Part shown: positions 47,859 to 58,100 of the stretch, piece after piece
Numbering within the stretch: position 1 is the stretch's first letter
How the letters are laid out: each line of letters starts with the position of its first letter
The notes under the pieces: generated by a model
What the model saw: only the letters and a program-made list of their open reading frames with translations
What the model was told of the DNA's origin: nothing
Database searches by the model: none
Assembly: GCA_964389025.1 (NCBI GenBank)
Contig: CAYMCQ010000011.1
Location: 1-64,000, forward strand
From: CAYMCQ01 sp964389025
GTDB taxonomy: Bacteria > Verrucomicrobiota > Verrucomicrobiia > Limisphaerales > CAYMCQ01
Direction: 5' to 3'
Length of the DNA: 64,000 nucleotides
Made by a program: the position numbers and the translations under genes

Positions 47859-48425
47859 TCATTTTTCATTTTGAATTTTCTTCGAGACGACCACGGTAGC
47901 GGGACGAATCAAACGGTCACGCAGCTTGTAGCCCTTGCGAAGTTGCTGGACGACCTGACCTTCTGGCGAGTCGTTGGTTTCCTGCTGGGAAACTGCTTCG
48001 TGCAAATTCGGGTCAAACGGCTTCCCGAGCGCGTCCACTTCTTCGAGGCCGGCGTCCACGAGCGCTTTTTTGAGTTGCTGATGAATCATCGTGATTCCGG
48101 CTTGGAGCGACTCGGGCGAATTGGCCTGGCTGCTTCGCGATGCGGTCAGGGCCATGTCAAAATTGTCCAGCACGGGAATCAATTCCTGTAACAGCGATTC
48201 ATTTGCGAATTTGATTCCTTCGAGCCGCTCGCGCGCCGCGCGTTTTTTGTAATTTTCCAGGTCGGCAACAGTGCGCACGTAGCGATCCCAGTTTTCGTCC
48301 GCTTTGTCGGCACGTTCCCGAATATCGTCAATTTGTCCGGCGGTCAATTGCGCCGGGATGACAGTTTCCTGCTCAACCGTGGGAACGGGCGATGGCTCGT
48401 TGATTTCTGTTTGCGAATCTTTCAT
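47859..48425 (-). CDS. grpE: Nucleotide exchange factor GrpE
   Basis: 188 aa. Long N-terminal coiled-coil (IDDIRERADKADENWDRYVRTVADLENYKKRAARERLEGI over about 35-75), then the beta-wing domain: LLQELIPVLDNFDMAL, ITMIHQQLKKALVDAGLEEVDALGKPFDPNLHEAVSQQ, and VVQQLRKGYKLRDRLIRPATVVVSK. It promotes ADP release from DnaK. The ATG at 48425 is chosen over a 44-residue upstream run. Followed by dnaJ. Confidence 0.96.
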   Translation of the reverse strand: MKDSQTEINEPSPVPTVEQETVIPAQLTAGQIDDIRERADKADENWDRYVRTVADLENYKKRAARERLEGIKFANESLLQELIPVLDNFDMALTASRSSQANSPESLQAGITMIHQQLKKALVDAGLEEVDALGKPFDPNLHEAVSQQETNDSPEGQVVQQLRKGYKLRDRLIRPATVVVSKKIQNEK

Positions 48426-48520
48426 GTGCGGTTTCGTAACGCGGTTAAAACTAAACGATTGTCCGGAACACGGCAACTGCCGACAAGCCGTCAGTAATTC
48501 ATTTCGGCAATTTTTCTGAA

Positions 48521-48760
48521 TCAAAACGTCTCGTGAGAGAAAGGAAGATTCCGACACAAGCTGCCAACGTCGCGACCAATGGCTTTAGCAATCGCGCAAA
48601 GCTTTTTAAATGAAGGATTGCGCTGCCCTCGTTCGACGCCGCCGATGTAACTTGGAGCAGTGTCCGATTCAAGCGCGAGGTCTTCCTGAGACAGCCCTTT
48701 GACTTTACGCGCATCCCGAATCCTTTGACCGAGGACTTGCAACGAGGTTGGCTTTTTCAA
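48521..48760 (-). CDS. XRE-family regulator, module copy B
   Basis: 79 aa, TTG start. HTH: LGQRIRDARKVKGLSQEDLALESDTAPSYIGGVERGQRNPSFKKLCAIAKAIG. Convergent position to grpE, divergent from the giant gene at 48912, mirroring copy A at 39344/39710. Presumably binds the shared upstream region. The C-terminal tail RDVGSLCRNLPFSHETF has no counterpart in copy A. Confidence 0.85.
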   Translation of the reverse strand: MKKPTSLQVLGQRIRDARKVKGLSQEDLALESDTAPSYIGGVERGQRNPSFKKLCAIAKAIGRDVGSLCRNLPFSHETF

Positions 48761-48911
48761 CCATTGCAGCGTCAGTTAAGAAGCGATTTTCCGTCCAGTC
48801 ACTATAATGACGATTTTACTTGCAATTACTTGCAAAAGATTTACAACCCTTAGCTGTCGCACGCGGCTGTCTTCACGAGGCCATCGGTTTCAATCAGGAA
48901 AGGAAATGACT

Positions 48912-51900
48912 ATGAAAACCATCTTGTGGTTTTTTCTTGGAGTGGGCTTGATTCTCACTGTTCAGGCGCAACTCTCGACTAACTCTCCCACGTCCGGCGG
49001 CACGTCGGTTTCTTCGGGAAAACTTGGCAGCAATGTTCCGCCCGGAACGGTGATAACACTTCCGCTCGCTACGCCGGTGTTTGAGAGTAAATCTGAGCAA
49101 ATGGCTGCCGAAGACATTCCCCAAACCAACAACGCTGCGATTGCGGGCAAGGACTTTTGGGCCGTCGAACAAAAGATCGAACCCATGGCTGGCGGCGCGA
49201 AAGCGGACTTCGGCTTGCTCAAGGCTAATTTCGCGGCAAATGCAAATAGCGAGCGTGTTCTTGTCGTCACGACTCCCGATGGACGGAAGTTAAGCGCGAA
49301 GGCCTGCTACCTGGCGTGGTATGACACGGCCACGGGCAACAGCCTTTTGCTCGGCGAAATCCAGGATCGCATTGGAATCATCCGGTTGCCGAACGAAGTC
49401 ATATTCACGAATGCATTTGATGGTATCAGCGCGGATTTACGTTACCGCTACACAGGCTTTTCACTTGAACAGGACATTGTGCTTCATGCGAACGCGGAAC
49501 TGCCGAAGGGCTGGAACGAGGAAACGACGCGCTTGGAAGTTTGGACAGAATGGTTTGATACCGAAGAGCCGGTAAAGGAAACGCAAATCATCAACCTGCG
49601 GGCAAACCTTTTCGATGCTCCGCCGGCTGACGTAAACGACGACACGTTGACCTTCGGGTCCGCCAAAATTATTTTGGGGAAAGCATTCGCGTCGGACAAC
49701 GAGCAAGACACTGCCCTATCCTCGAAAGCGTGGACGGAAATTGAAAAGCGCACGTTCTTGATTGAAACCCTTGACTATCGCGCCATCAAAACCATGCTGG
49801 AGACTCTGCCGAAGGCCGAGGCTGCTGCGGGTCCGTTCAATTTGAAGCGAGCCGACTTGCGAAAAGAATTGCCCGAGCGCCGGGCGGCCAGAGAAGAAAA
49901 TCGCTCAATGGAAGTTGCAGTGACGGACTTGTCGGGTGAGCCAGCGGTGGTTTTGGATTTCGTCATCGTCAGTTCCGTGCCTGTGCCTGCGAACATCATC
50001 AGTTGGTGGCCTGCGGGCGGAAACGCCACCGACGCGATCATCGCGAACGGCAACAACGGAACCTGGTTGGGGACTGCCGCCTACGGCGCGGGCAAAGTCG
50101 GCCAGGGCTTTTCGCTTGGTGGAGTGAGCAACGCTGTGACCGTTCCAAACACTGCGTCATTAAACTTTGGTGTTGCCCAGGATTTCAGCATGGAAACGTG
50201 GATCAAACCCCTCACCAACACCAACCCTTACGGCATCATGAGCATCATCGGGAAGCGTTACTACGCCGGCATTGGCTACGAATTGTTCCTGATTGACGGT
50301 CAGTTGGGATTTCAAATTGGCGATCCGGTCAACGGCTATCTGAACGTGGGCGTAACTGGCGACCTGCGGGCGGACGGCCAATACCATCACATCGCCGTCA
50401 CGGTGGACCGGGACGATCCCGACGGTGGAAAATTATACGTGGACGGCGTGGCGAACTTCTTCGATCCGACCGCCATATCCGACGACCTCTCCAATGCAGA
50501 GCCCTTTCGCATCGGCGTCCACCCGGACAGCTACTTCGGCTACTTCAAAGGCAACATAGATGAACCCGCCGTCTACGCGCGGGCATTGGGTGAATCGGAA
50601 ATCCAGGGCATCTACAACGCGGGTGCTGCCGGAAAGATCAACCCCAACTGCGTCGTCGCGCCCACAAACATCGTCGCGTGGTGGCCGGGCGATGGAAACA
50701 CCAACGATTTTGCCGGGACCAACAATGCCACCCTGAGCGGTGCCACTTACGAATCCGCCGTGGCGAGCCAGGGTTTTTCCTTTGACGGCATCAATGACGG
50801 CGTGACCGCCGCGAACGACAACGCGCTAAACCTTGCCACCACCAACGAGCACGTCACCATCGAGGCCTGGGTCAAACCGCTGGCGAACACGAACACCTAC
50901 GGCGTGATGAGCGTCGTCGGGAAGCGACACTCGCCCAATTCATCCACCGCCTACGGCTATGAATTGTTTCTGGTGAACGGCGTGCCGGGATTCCAGATCG
51001 CGAACGGGACCAGCTACGCCAACTTTATTGCCACGGGAGATTTGCGCGACGGCGGCTTCCACCACCTGGTCGTGACGATGAATCGCAGTGCCACGAATGG
51101 CGGACACATCTACGTGGACGGGGTTTCAAAACTCACCTTCAACCCCACGGTTTTGACCGCCTCATTGAGCAACTCCGCCCCCGTGCGCATCGGGGTGCAT
51201 CCTCAAAGTGGATTCAATGGCTGGTATAAAGGTGTGATAGACGAGGTCACCCTCTATCGCCGCGCCTTGACCAACACCGAAGTCACCGCGCTCTATTCCG
51301 CCGGTTGCGCGGGCAAATGCAAACACGATCTCGACTACGACGGCCTGCCTGACTGGTGGGAAATAAAATATTTTGGGAATTTGGATCAAACCGCCGAAGG
51401 CGATTACGACCAAGACGGCGACAGTAATTTGGCGGAGTATCAAAACGCCACTGACCCGAACACGATCAATTTCACCACGACGTTTTATCCGGGGGACCAC
51501 GTCAACGCAAACAGTGCGACAGGCAGGATTGAAGTGCTTCGCGGCGTGGCGTCTCAAATAGCGGTGCTGGTCAACAGCACGAACTACGCTTCCGCAACGT
51601 GGACAAATTTCAGCAACACGAATGTGATCGCTGGCCTCGGAACAACCGACGGTCAGCAGGATATTTGGATTGGGCTGCGCGGTCGCTCGGAAGATTCGGA
51701 GCAGACTTGGGAATGGAATCCAATTATTCGCGACACGACCGCGCCAACCATCGTCATCACCAATCCCATTGCCAGCACGACATCGCGCCCGATGATTCAG
51801 TTGCAAGGTTACAGTCCCGAAGCGTTGTCAGCCATTTACTTCGACGTGACCAACTCCGCCGGACTCATCACGAACCAACAAGGCTTTGTCAGCGCGCAGT

Positions 51901-54329
51901 ATTTCAACACGAACACTCTAACCTTCACGACGAACTGGTTTGAATGCCTCGACATCGGGCTGACGAACGGCACGAACAAGGTCACGTTGCGCGTGACGGA
52001 TTTGGCGGGCAACTCAAGCACGAACGTCTACAACTACGCCCTGGATTTCTCCGGCGACACCAATGCGCCGGCGATTCAACTTTACTGGCCGCAGAACGGC
52101 GCGCAAATCAGCGGAACGAGTTTTACGCTGCGGAGTTTCATTGACGACCCGACGGCGCAAGTCAGCGCGCAAATCGTGGATACAAATGGCGTGACGAATG
52201 TTGTGTCGGCACTGGTGGAACGGAACGGACTTTTGTGGGTCGAAGGATTGCCGTTGAGCAGTGGAACGAATATGCTGACGCTGGTTGCGACGGATGCGGC
52301 TGGCAACGTTGCGACAACAAACATCAACATTGTGAAAAGCACGGTAGATTTGACGATCAATACTCTTGATGAAAGCCAACTCAACAACGCGAACATTTCT
52401 GTGAGCGGCACGATCAGCACAACTGGCTTCAAGGTTTGGGTCAACGGCGTTGAAGCGGCGATCAGCGGAAGCAGTTGGAGTGCGGACAATGTTCCGCTGA
52501 GTGAGGGAGGCACGGCTTTGGTTCAAGCGAGGGCAATTCCCACGAGCGACAACGGCGGCAACGGCACAGGCGGCAGCGGCGGGACAAGTTCAAGTTATAC
52601 GAATCCCGGCAATCCGAGTTCAGCCAGTGCCATCACCGCCGAATTACAGACAGACAAACCGGCGGTGGTTCAAATCATTTCTCAAACTATCACATATAAC
52701 TTTGAATGGGACTACGGCGACGGCCAAACAGGACACAGCGAAGAAGAAATTCCATGGGTGCGCGGTAAGGAAGTTCGCGGCTTTTTACATACTGTCGTTC
52801 ATACTCCCACAACGGATTCGGATTCGATGTCTTGGCATGTATGGCCGCCATGTTCGCCGGGGCCGGGAGTGATTTGTGGCGAAAGCACCTGCACGAGCAT
52901 TTCGACCGTGACTCAGAATGGCCAGACCACGACGACAACGAACGAGTGCCAACCCGCGCAACCACAAGGTTATTGGATGGAACACGGCAAGATAGGCGGT
53001 ATCCTTCGCAATCTGCCGAATCCCCAAGGCTGGCTGAAAGTCAAGCACACGGGCGACACACAAGTCCAACTGTTCACGGGCGGCAAAGCTGGTTCGAACA
53101 GGAAAAATCTTTTTGTAATAACTGCAAGCGCGACCGAATACACGGATGTTTTCGATTCAGTTGGACGTGCCATACCTTACACTGATTTGGACATTCCCGA
53201 CTTAGGGCGTCTCGGAAACGACGGCAGGCTCTACAAAGTCTTGGAAGACAACCGAACCGTGGATGTCACCGTCAAAGCCCCGCAAAAATTTTATACCTTC
53301 ACCGTGACCCCGCAGAAATGCAAGCTGACCATCAAGGCGAACACGGCCTACCTTGAGCCGGACACGGTGGTCAGCAACGCGGCATTTTGCGTAGGGCAAA
53401 AGGTGACTTTCGAGCCTGTTTGGAATGGAGAGCCGCCGGGTATTCAGGGTAGCAACACGACTTTCCAATGGACATTCGATGGGACGTATATGAACTATGC
53501 AACGCAATCCTGCACGACGTGTTCGATTGATTACTCAAACCTTTCCGACCTGCTAAAAAAGGAGATAACGGCAAACTGGTGGGTTACCGGCAAGTTCAGC
53601 CCGCCCGCGGATTACTCGGCTGAAGTCGAAGAAAAGCTGACTTTTACAAACGGTCAAAAAGCGAAGATAGTTGCCAACGGACGTTTCGGCATGCACCGGC
53701 CTAGACTCACAAATTACAGGTTACCAGTTGATCCTTTGTCCGCTTCAGTGAGACACGGTCATATCTATGGTGAAACAAATGCGCTTAACGACATCTTGGT
53801 GGCAGATCGGCCCGCTGAGTATTTGGTGGATGTGGATAGCCTCTTTGATGGATCAGCAGGCATAACTCAACTGTGGAATGGTTACGCGACTAATGCTTCC
53901 TCTGGTATAAACACCTTTGGCACGATTCAATTAGACAATCAAGAATTCTACATGAATACGTTGATCTCTGTTCAAGCCCAATTCATCGCTAATGAGATTT
54001 ATTTTCAGGATGGACCCGGGCTGGATTGCATTGGCAACACCTTTCTTCAAGTTGATTTTACTGACTATGGCCGCTTCAGACCAGACGCGGGAACCCCAGA
54101 TGAAAACATTTATGTGACCCTTGGAATTGTGAACTGGGATGTTCACGCTTCCACAGCACTGACACAAGTTTCCGGCCAAGCTTTCAGCGACTACACTCCG
54201 CCAAGACCGGTTGGAACAAATATACCCCACAAAGTGACGACGCCGAGTGCTCACATTGACGGCTCCGTCACGCCTTCAGAAGCATTTCCTCATTGGTCGC
54301 AAGTTGCGACGAACATTCCGCCACCTTAA
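48912..54329 (+). CDS. Giant secreted LamG/Ig-like protein, module copy B
   Basis: 1805 aa. SD AGGA, 7 bases from ATG 48912. Signal peptide about 1-20 (MKTILWFFLGVGLILTVQAQ). N-terminal domain about 60-330 is shared with the truncated protein at 39710. Two LamG/concanavalin-like domains at about 361-576 and 582-800 (NIISWWPAGGNATD/NIVAWWPGDGNTND, each ending in a GKINPNC or GKCKHD-type link). A Ca-binding-like DLDYDGLPDWWEIKYFG...DYDQDGDSNLAEYQ at about 806-850, then Ig-like repeats (about 943-1150: DTTAPTIVITNP, EGLPLSSGTNMLTLVATDAAGN). The last third (about 1150-1805) is not recognised; from about 53700 the GC content falls. Probably cell-surface. Function unknown. Confidence 0.85.
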   Translation: MKTILWFFLGVGLILTVQAQLSTNSPTSGGTSVSSGKLGSNVPPGTVITLPLATPVFESKSEQMAAEDIPQTNNAAIAGKDFWAVEQKIEPMAGGAKADFGLLKANFAANANSERVLVVTTPDGRKLSAKACYLAWYDTATGNSLLLGEIQDRIGIIRLPNEVIFTNAFDGISADLRYRYTGFSLEQDIVLHANAELPKGWNEETTRLEVWTEWFDTEEPVKETQIINLRANLFDAPPADVNDDTLTFGSAKIILGKAFASDNEQDTALSSKAWTEIEKRTFLIETLDYRAIKTMLETLPKAEAAAGPFNLKRADLRKELPERRAAREENRSMEVAVTDLSGEPAVVLDFVIVSSVPVPANIISWWPAGGNATDAIIANGNNGTWLGTAAYGAGKVGQGFSLGGVSNAVTVPNTASLNFGVAQDFSMETWIKPLTNTNPYGIMSIIGKRYYAGIGYELFLIDGQLGFQIGDPVNGYLNVGVTGDLRADGQYHHIAVTVDRDDPDGGKLYVDGVANFFDPTAISDDLSNAEPFRIGVHPDSYFGYFKGNIDEPAVYARALGESEIQGIYNAGAAGKINPNCVVAPTNIVAWWPGDGNTNDFAGTNNATLSGATYESAVASQGFSFDGINDGVTAANDNALNLATTNEHVTIEAWVKPLANTNTYGVMSVVGKRHSPNSSTAYGYELFLVNGVPGFQIANGTSYANFIATGDLRDGGFHHLVVTMNRSATNGGHIYVDGVSKLTFNPTVLTASLSNSAPVRIGVHPQSGFNGWYKGVIDEVTLYRRALTNTEVTALYSAGCAGKCKHDLDYDGLPDWWEIKYFGNLDQTAEGDYDQDGDSNLAEYQNATDPNTINFTTTFYPGDHVNANSATGRIEVLRGVASQIAVLVNSTNYASATWTNFSNTNVIAGLGTTDGQQDIWIGLRGRSEDSEQTWEWNPIIRDTTAPTIVITNPIASTTSRPMIQLQGYSPEALSAIYFDVTNSAGLITNQQGFVSAQYFNTNTLTFTTNWFECLDIGLTNGTNKVTLRVTDLAGNSSTNVYNYALDFSGDTNAPAIQLYWPQNGAQISGTSFTLRSFIDDPTAQVSAQIVDTNGVTNVVSALVERNGLLWVEGLPLSSGTNMLTLVATDAAGNVATTNINIVKSTVDLTINTLDESQLNNANISVSGTISTTGFKVWVNGVEAAISGSSWSADNVPLSEGGTALVQARAIPTSDNGGNGTGGSGGTSSSYTNPGNPSSASAITAELQTDKPAVVQIISQTITYNFEWDYGDGQTGHSEEEIPWVRGKEVRGFLHTVVHTPTTDSDSMSWHVWPPCSPGPGVICGESTCTSISTVTQNGQTTTTTNECQPAQPQGYWMEHGKIGGILRNLPNPQGWLKVKHTGDTQVQLFTGGKAGSNRKNLFVITASATEYTDVFDSVGRAIPYTDLDIPDLGRLGNDGRLYKVLEDNRTVDVTVKAPQKFYTFTVTPQKCKLTIKANTAYLEPDTVVSNAAFCVGQKVTFEPVWNGEPPGIQGSNTTFQWTFDGTYMNYATQSCTTCSIDYSNLSDLLKKEITANWWVTGKFSPPADYSAEVEEKLTFTNGQKAKIVANGRFGMHRPRLTNYRLPVDPLSASVRHGHIYGETNALNDILVADRPAEYLVDVDSLFDGSAGITQLWNGYATNASSGINTFGTIQLDNQEFYMNTLISVQAQFIANEIYFQDGPGLDCIGNTFLQVDFTDYGRFRPDAGTPDENIYVTLGIVNWDVHASTALTQVSGQAFSDYTPPRPVGTNIPHKVTTPSAHIDGSVTPSEAFPHWSQVATNIPPP

Positions 54330-54341
54330 CAGAGGCTTTTT

Positions 54342-55040
54342 ATGCATCTATTGATCAAAAGTTGGTTGATTCCTGCAATCTCGCTCTTCGTATCAGAACC
54401 CAGATTATATGGTGGAGAGACGAATCAGGTCATAACTCGTCATTCCAATGATGCGAGAGTATTTGGCAATGCAACAAATGGCTTGAGGGGAGAAGTGCAA
54501 GTTCTCCGTCTTGGTGATAATTCGCGGCCGGAAGTTGCTGTTTACGTGAGTTTGCTAACTAATGTCCGTGATCAGATACTTCGGGAAGATTTCACGAGCA
54601 CCAATCGCCATCACGATGCCTCTCAGACCCCACTTTTTTTAGCTGCGCCTGGTGGGTTCTGTGGGCCCGTCGAGTTACATAACGCCGCCCGCAAAGAGAT
54701 TCCGTCGCTAAAATCTGAGATTACTTCGCTAAAAGCTTATCCAGAAAACATCAGATGGAGTGTTTTATACTCGAATGAAATGCGACAATTGAAAGTCAGC
54801 CATGTCGTGCCCGGTGACATCGGACTTTTTAGCACGCGTTTTAAGACGGTCACGATGACGCGTCAAATCGGATTATTCAAAGTCGAGAATTATTTCCAAG
54901 TTAAAGAATCAGGCGAATATCAATTGACCGTCTGGCCAAAGATTTACCAGAGAACTGAAAACGATAAAGACATCTACCAGCGAATTGATTTACCTCCGGT
55001 TACTGCAACTATCAAATGGGGCGCGAGTCCTCTAAAATGA
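54342..55040 (+). CDS. Exported small partner protein of the giant module (232 aa)
   Basis: SD AGAGG 6 bases from ATG. Signal peptide about 1-24 (MHLLIKSWLIPAISLFV...). Mature domain is beta-rich with VQVLRLGDNSRPEVAVYVSL, APGGFCGPVELHNAARKEIPSL, KVENYFQVKESGEYQLTVWPKIYQ. It begins 12 bp after the giant gene stop, hence same transcript. GC content is low, like the adjacent 3' tip of the giant gene. No homologue follows the truncated copy A. A protector, inhibitor or assembly partner of the giant C-terminus is conceivable but unproven. Confidence 0.75.
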   Translation: MHLLIKSWLIPAISLFVSEPRLYGGETNQVITRHSNDARVFGNATNGLRGEVQVLRLGDNSRPEVAVYVSLLTNVRDQILREDFTSTNRHHDASQTPLFLAAPGGFCGPVELHNAARKEIPSLKSEITSLKAYPENIRWSVLYSNEMRQLKVSHVVPGDIGLFSTRFKTVTMTRQIGLFKVENYFQVKESGEYQLTVWPKIYQRTENDKDIYQRIDLPPVTATIKWGASPLK

Positions 55041-55075
55041 AATTTGGACTTGTCCCGATTTAGTGGACAGAAACT

Positions 55076-55164
55076 GAAGGATTGCCACTAGCGAGCGGAA
55101 CGAACGCGCTGACTTTGACGGCGACTGGCCTTGCCTCGGTTTTGTGGACTACTGAAGTGGAAAA
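55076..55164 (+). pseudogene. Orphan fragment of an Ig-like domain gene of the giant-module type
   Basis: Bases 55076-55130 encode EGLPLASGTNALTLTAT, matching EGLPLSSGTNMLTLVAT of the giant gene (52242-52295). No start or stop belongs to it. It continues in frame GLASVLWTTEV to the end of the convergent DUF2723 gene. It is therefore a leftover of another giant-type gene lying behind the present one. Confidence 0.7.
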
Positions 55165-58100
55165 TTATTTCCCGCCGGTGAGCTTTTGAAATTCAGCGTT
55201 AGTCCTGAGCAAGTTGAAACGAGGGTCGCTCTTTATCAAGAACACTAGATTCGATGACGCCGGGGCACTGTTTGCGCGGCGCTGGTCGTTTAGTTCCATG
55301 GAGCGGCGCAGGGCTTTCAGCGCATCAGCAGTTTTGTCCTGCTTGTTGATTTCAGACACAGACGCTTTGAGCGCGGCCAGGTCGAACCACGCTTCGGGCG
55401 AGCCGGGTGTGACTTCGACGAGACGCTCCAACGCGCGCTCAAGCCGTGGAAAATCCCCCATGTCCCTGTATGCGGTGGCGATGAAAATCACGGCCTGCTC
55501 GTTGATTTTCGGGTTTGCCAGCGCCTGCTCGAAAATCCGATGCACCTGATCCGTCTTTCCCATTCTCATGTAAACCGACGCGAGATTGACGGCTGCCTGG
55601 AAATTTGTCGGCTGGCTGCGGTATTCCTGTTCCACTTGTTTGAGTTGCTGTTCTATCGTGTCATGTTGCGACGCAGGCTGCGCGGGCAAACCAGCCTGCT
55701 TACGGTAGGTTCTGAGGTTTTCAACGAGGCCGATGACCGAGCCGTTGTGAGGGTCGAGTTTCTGGCAGGTCGTCGCCACTATCCAGGCATCGTCGAGGCG
55801 GGGAGGGTTCATCTGAAGCAGGAACTGCGAATAGCGAAAAACAGCCTCGGGGCTATACGGGCAAAAGGCGAACGCCTGGCGAAAAGTGAAATCGGTTTCT
55901 TTGATCATGCGTTCGCGCACGACCATGAGGTGATTAAGACGGTTGATTTCCTCCTGCGAGCGCTGGCCGGGAGGCTTTTGTTGCGCGGCAATGATTTGCT
56001 GAGTCACCTCGCCCACGCGCCACGCGTAAACGCCGCCAATGGAGCTGCGAAGTTTAGAAAACGCCTTCTGCGCCTGGTCGTCGCGGACAAATTTTCTGTC
56101 GCCCTGAAACCCGCTGAAGTTGTGCTCGAGGTAAACTTTCTCGATGAAGGCGGCAATGTTGCTGACGGGTGTGTCGTAATTGACGACGTTCGTTCCGATG
56201 AGCCGCTCGGCATAGCGCGACCAAAACTCGTGGTCCCGCTTGACGATGTCCTCTGTGAGTTCCGGCAGCGGCTCGCGGTTGATTTTCATGATGATTCCGT
56301 AGGGCGTCAGGTGCGGATACATCCAGTCGAGAGGGAAACTTTCCTCAACGTAGAATTCGTGCCCCGGATTTTTATCGAAGATGACTTTGGTGAGCAGGCC
56401 GTTGATAGCCATGACCGCAACCTGGCCAGTGACCTGGACGCGCTGCTCGCCGCCGACGTTCAGGATTTTCACATCTTCGCCCGGCCTGATTTGTTTCGGC
56501 TCATTCGGGAATTGCATATCGTGCGCCAGACGTTTCTGCGCGTCTTGCAAATATTCGTTGAAACACTGCTGCGACTCCTCAGGTGTGGGCGTGAAAATTT
56601 CGAGGTCGGGATAAACGCCGCCGGGACTTGTCGCGAGTTCCTTCGGATAGACGTGTTCGAGCAGCAGGCGGTTCAAGCGGACGCGCGTGTGGCTTTGCGG
56701 TTCTTGCGCGATGAACCGCTGAAGTTTTTCGGTCAACTGGACGCCCTTGAAACGTTCCGCGTTGTAAAACGAAAGCTCCTGAACTTTGTCCTCCTGTTTC
56801 GCGCGGCGCGGCGGGACCTCGCGCTCGATGATGCGGTTCAAATCCTTTGCCAGCGCGCTCGCCAGCCGCGAGTCAGCGGATTTGCCGAGCAACTCCTGCG
56901 TCTCCCTGGACAAGTTGTCATGGATGAATTTCGAAACGGCGTCTTGCGAATCACTCTTGCGCAGCTTCCCGGCGAGCGACGGCAAATCCAGAAAATCTTT
57001 TTCCTCAAAGAATGACGAGCCGACGCGGCGCATCTTTTCAATGTGGTCGCCGAGCGATTGGGACGGTTTATCCAGCAGCGTGCCGACGATGCGCGCCACG
57101 AGGTTCGTCCTGTAGTTCAGTTTTTTCTCTTTGCCCGAGCGGAACCATGGCTGGAAAAACGGCGTGTCAATTTCCGTGCTGCGGTTGTAATGCGCGCGGA
57201 TGTATTGCAGGTAAGTGCCGTCGGCGAGCGCGTTTTGCGTGATGATGTAAACGTCGCGCCGGTCAAAATTCGGGTCTGTGTTTTTCTTGCAATCCGCCGG
57301 GGTGAAGCTCTCGCAGAAAATCATGTAGGTCGGGCAAAAACGTCCGGGGTCAGTGCCGCCAAACAGCACCGTGTCGCGGTCCATTTCGGGGTAGATGAAC
57401 TTCGCCTTTTCCGGGTCTTTCAACATTTGCTCCCGAAGCTTCGGATCGTAACTCAGTTTGCCGTCCGGCGCGACGAACGGTGGCGTGAACATGTCGTGGC
57501 CGAACCAGTAGCCGAAGTAGTGGTGAAGCTGCTCGTTATCAGCCCAGTGCGACATGAACGAGTGCGTGGGTCCCACAAGAAAAACTGCGAGAACAATTCC
57601 GAGGCGCGGCTTCGTTTTTGACAGAACGATTGCAAGAACAAAGATCAGCGTCGCCGCGATAAGCAACAAACCTGCGATGACGGGCAGGCTGTATTGATCT
57701 TTTGCAAAGCAACGGCCGACGGCGCGAAAGAAACTGTCCTCCTGAAAAGTGTCTTCAACAGTCCGCGCGAGCGACCAGATCGAAAAAGCCGCGGCGATAG
57801 AGCCGCCGAAAATCCCGATTTGCCTGAAACGCTCATATTGCGTTGCCATGAACGCGGCAATGAGCGTCAGGCCATAGCCGACGCACAGCGCGATCATGAC
57901 GTGTGAAGCCGTGAAGAAAACGCGGATCAATTCGCGCGCCTGACGGTCGGGCGGCGGATTGAACAAGGCAATCAGTAAAATGCCGAGGCAAAAATAGATT
58001 GCTGCCACGCCGATGAGCCATGCCCGCTCGCGCCGCTGCATTTTGATGAAGAAAACAAACGGCACGAGTGCGATGAGCGCGTAAACCCAGTTGAATTCAT

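Noticed and set aside
55044..55078. TGTCCCGATTTAGTGGACAG-like sequence resembling an insertion sequence end
   Set aside because: No second inverted repeat or transposase gene nearby; not enough to call an IS.
55540..57015. 491-codon plus-strand frame opposite the DUF2723 gene
   Set aside because: Shadow of a GC-rich gene; low-complexity Arg/Val/Leu composition without motifs.
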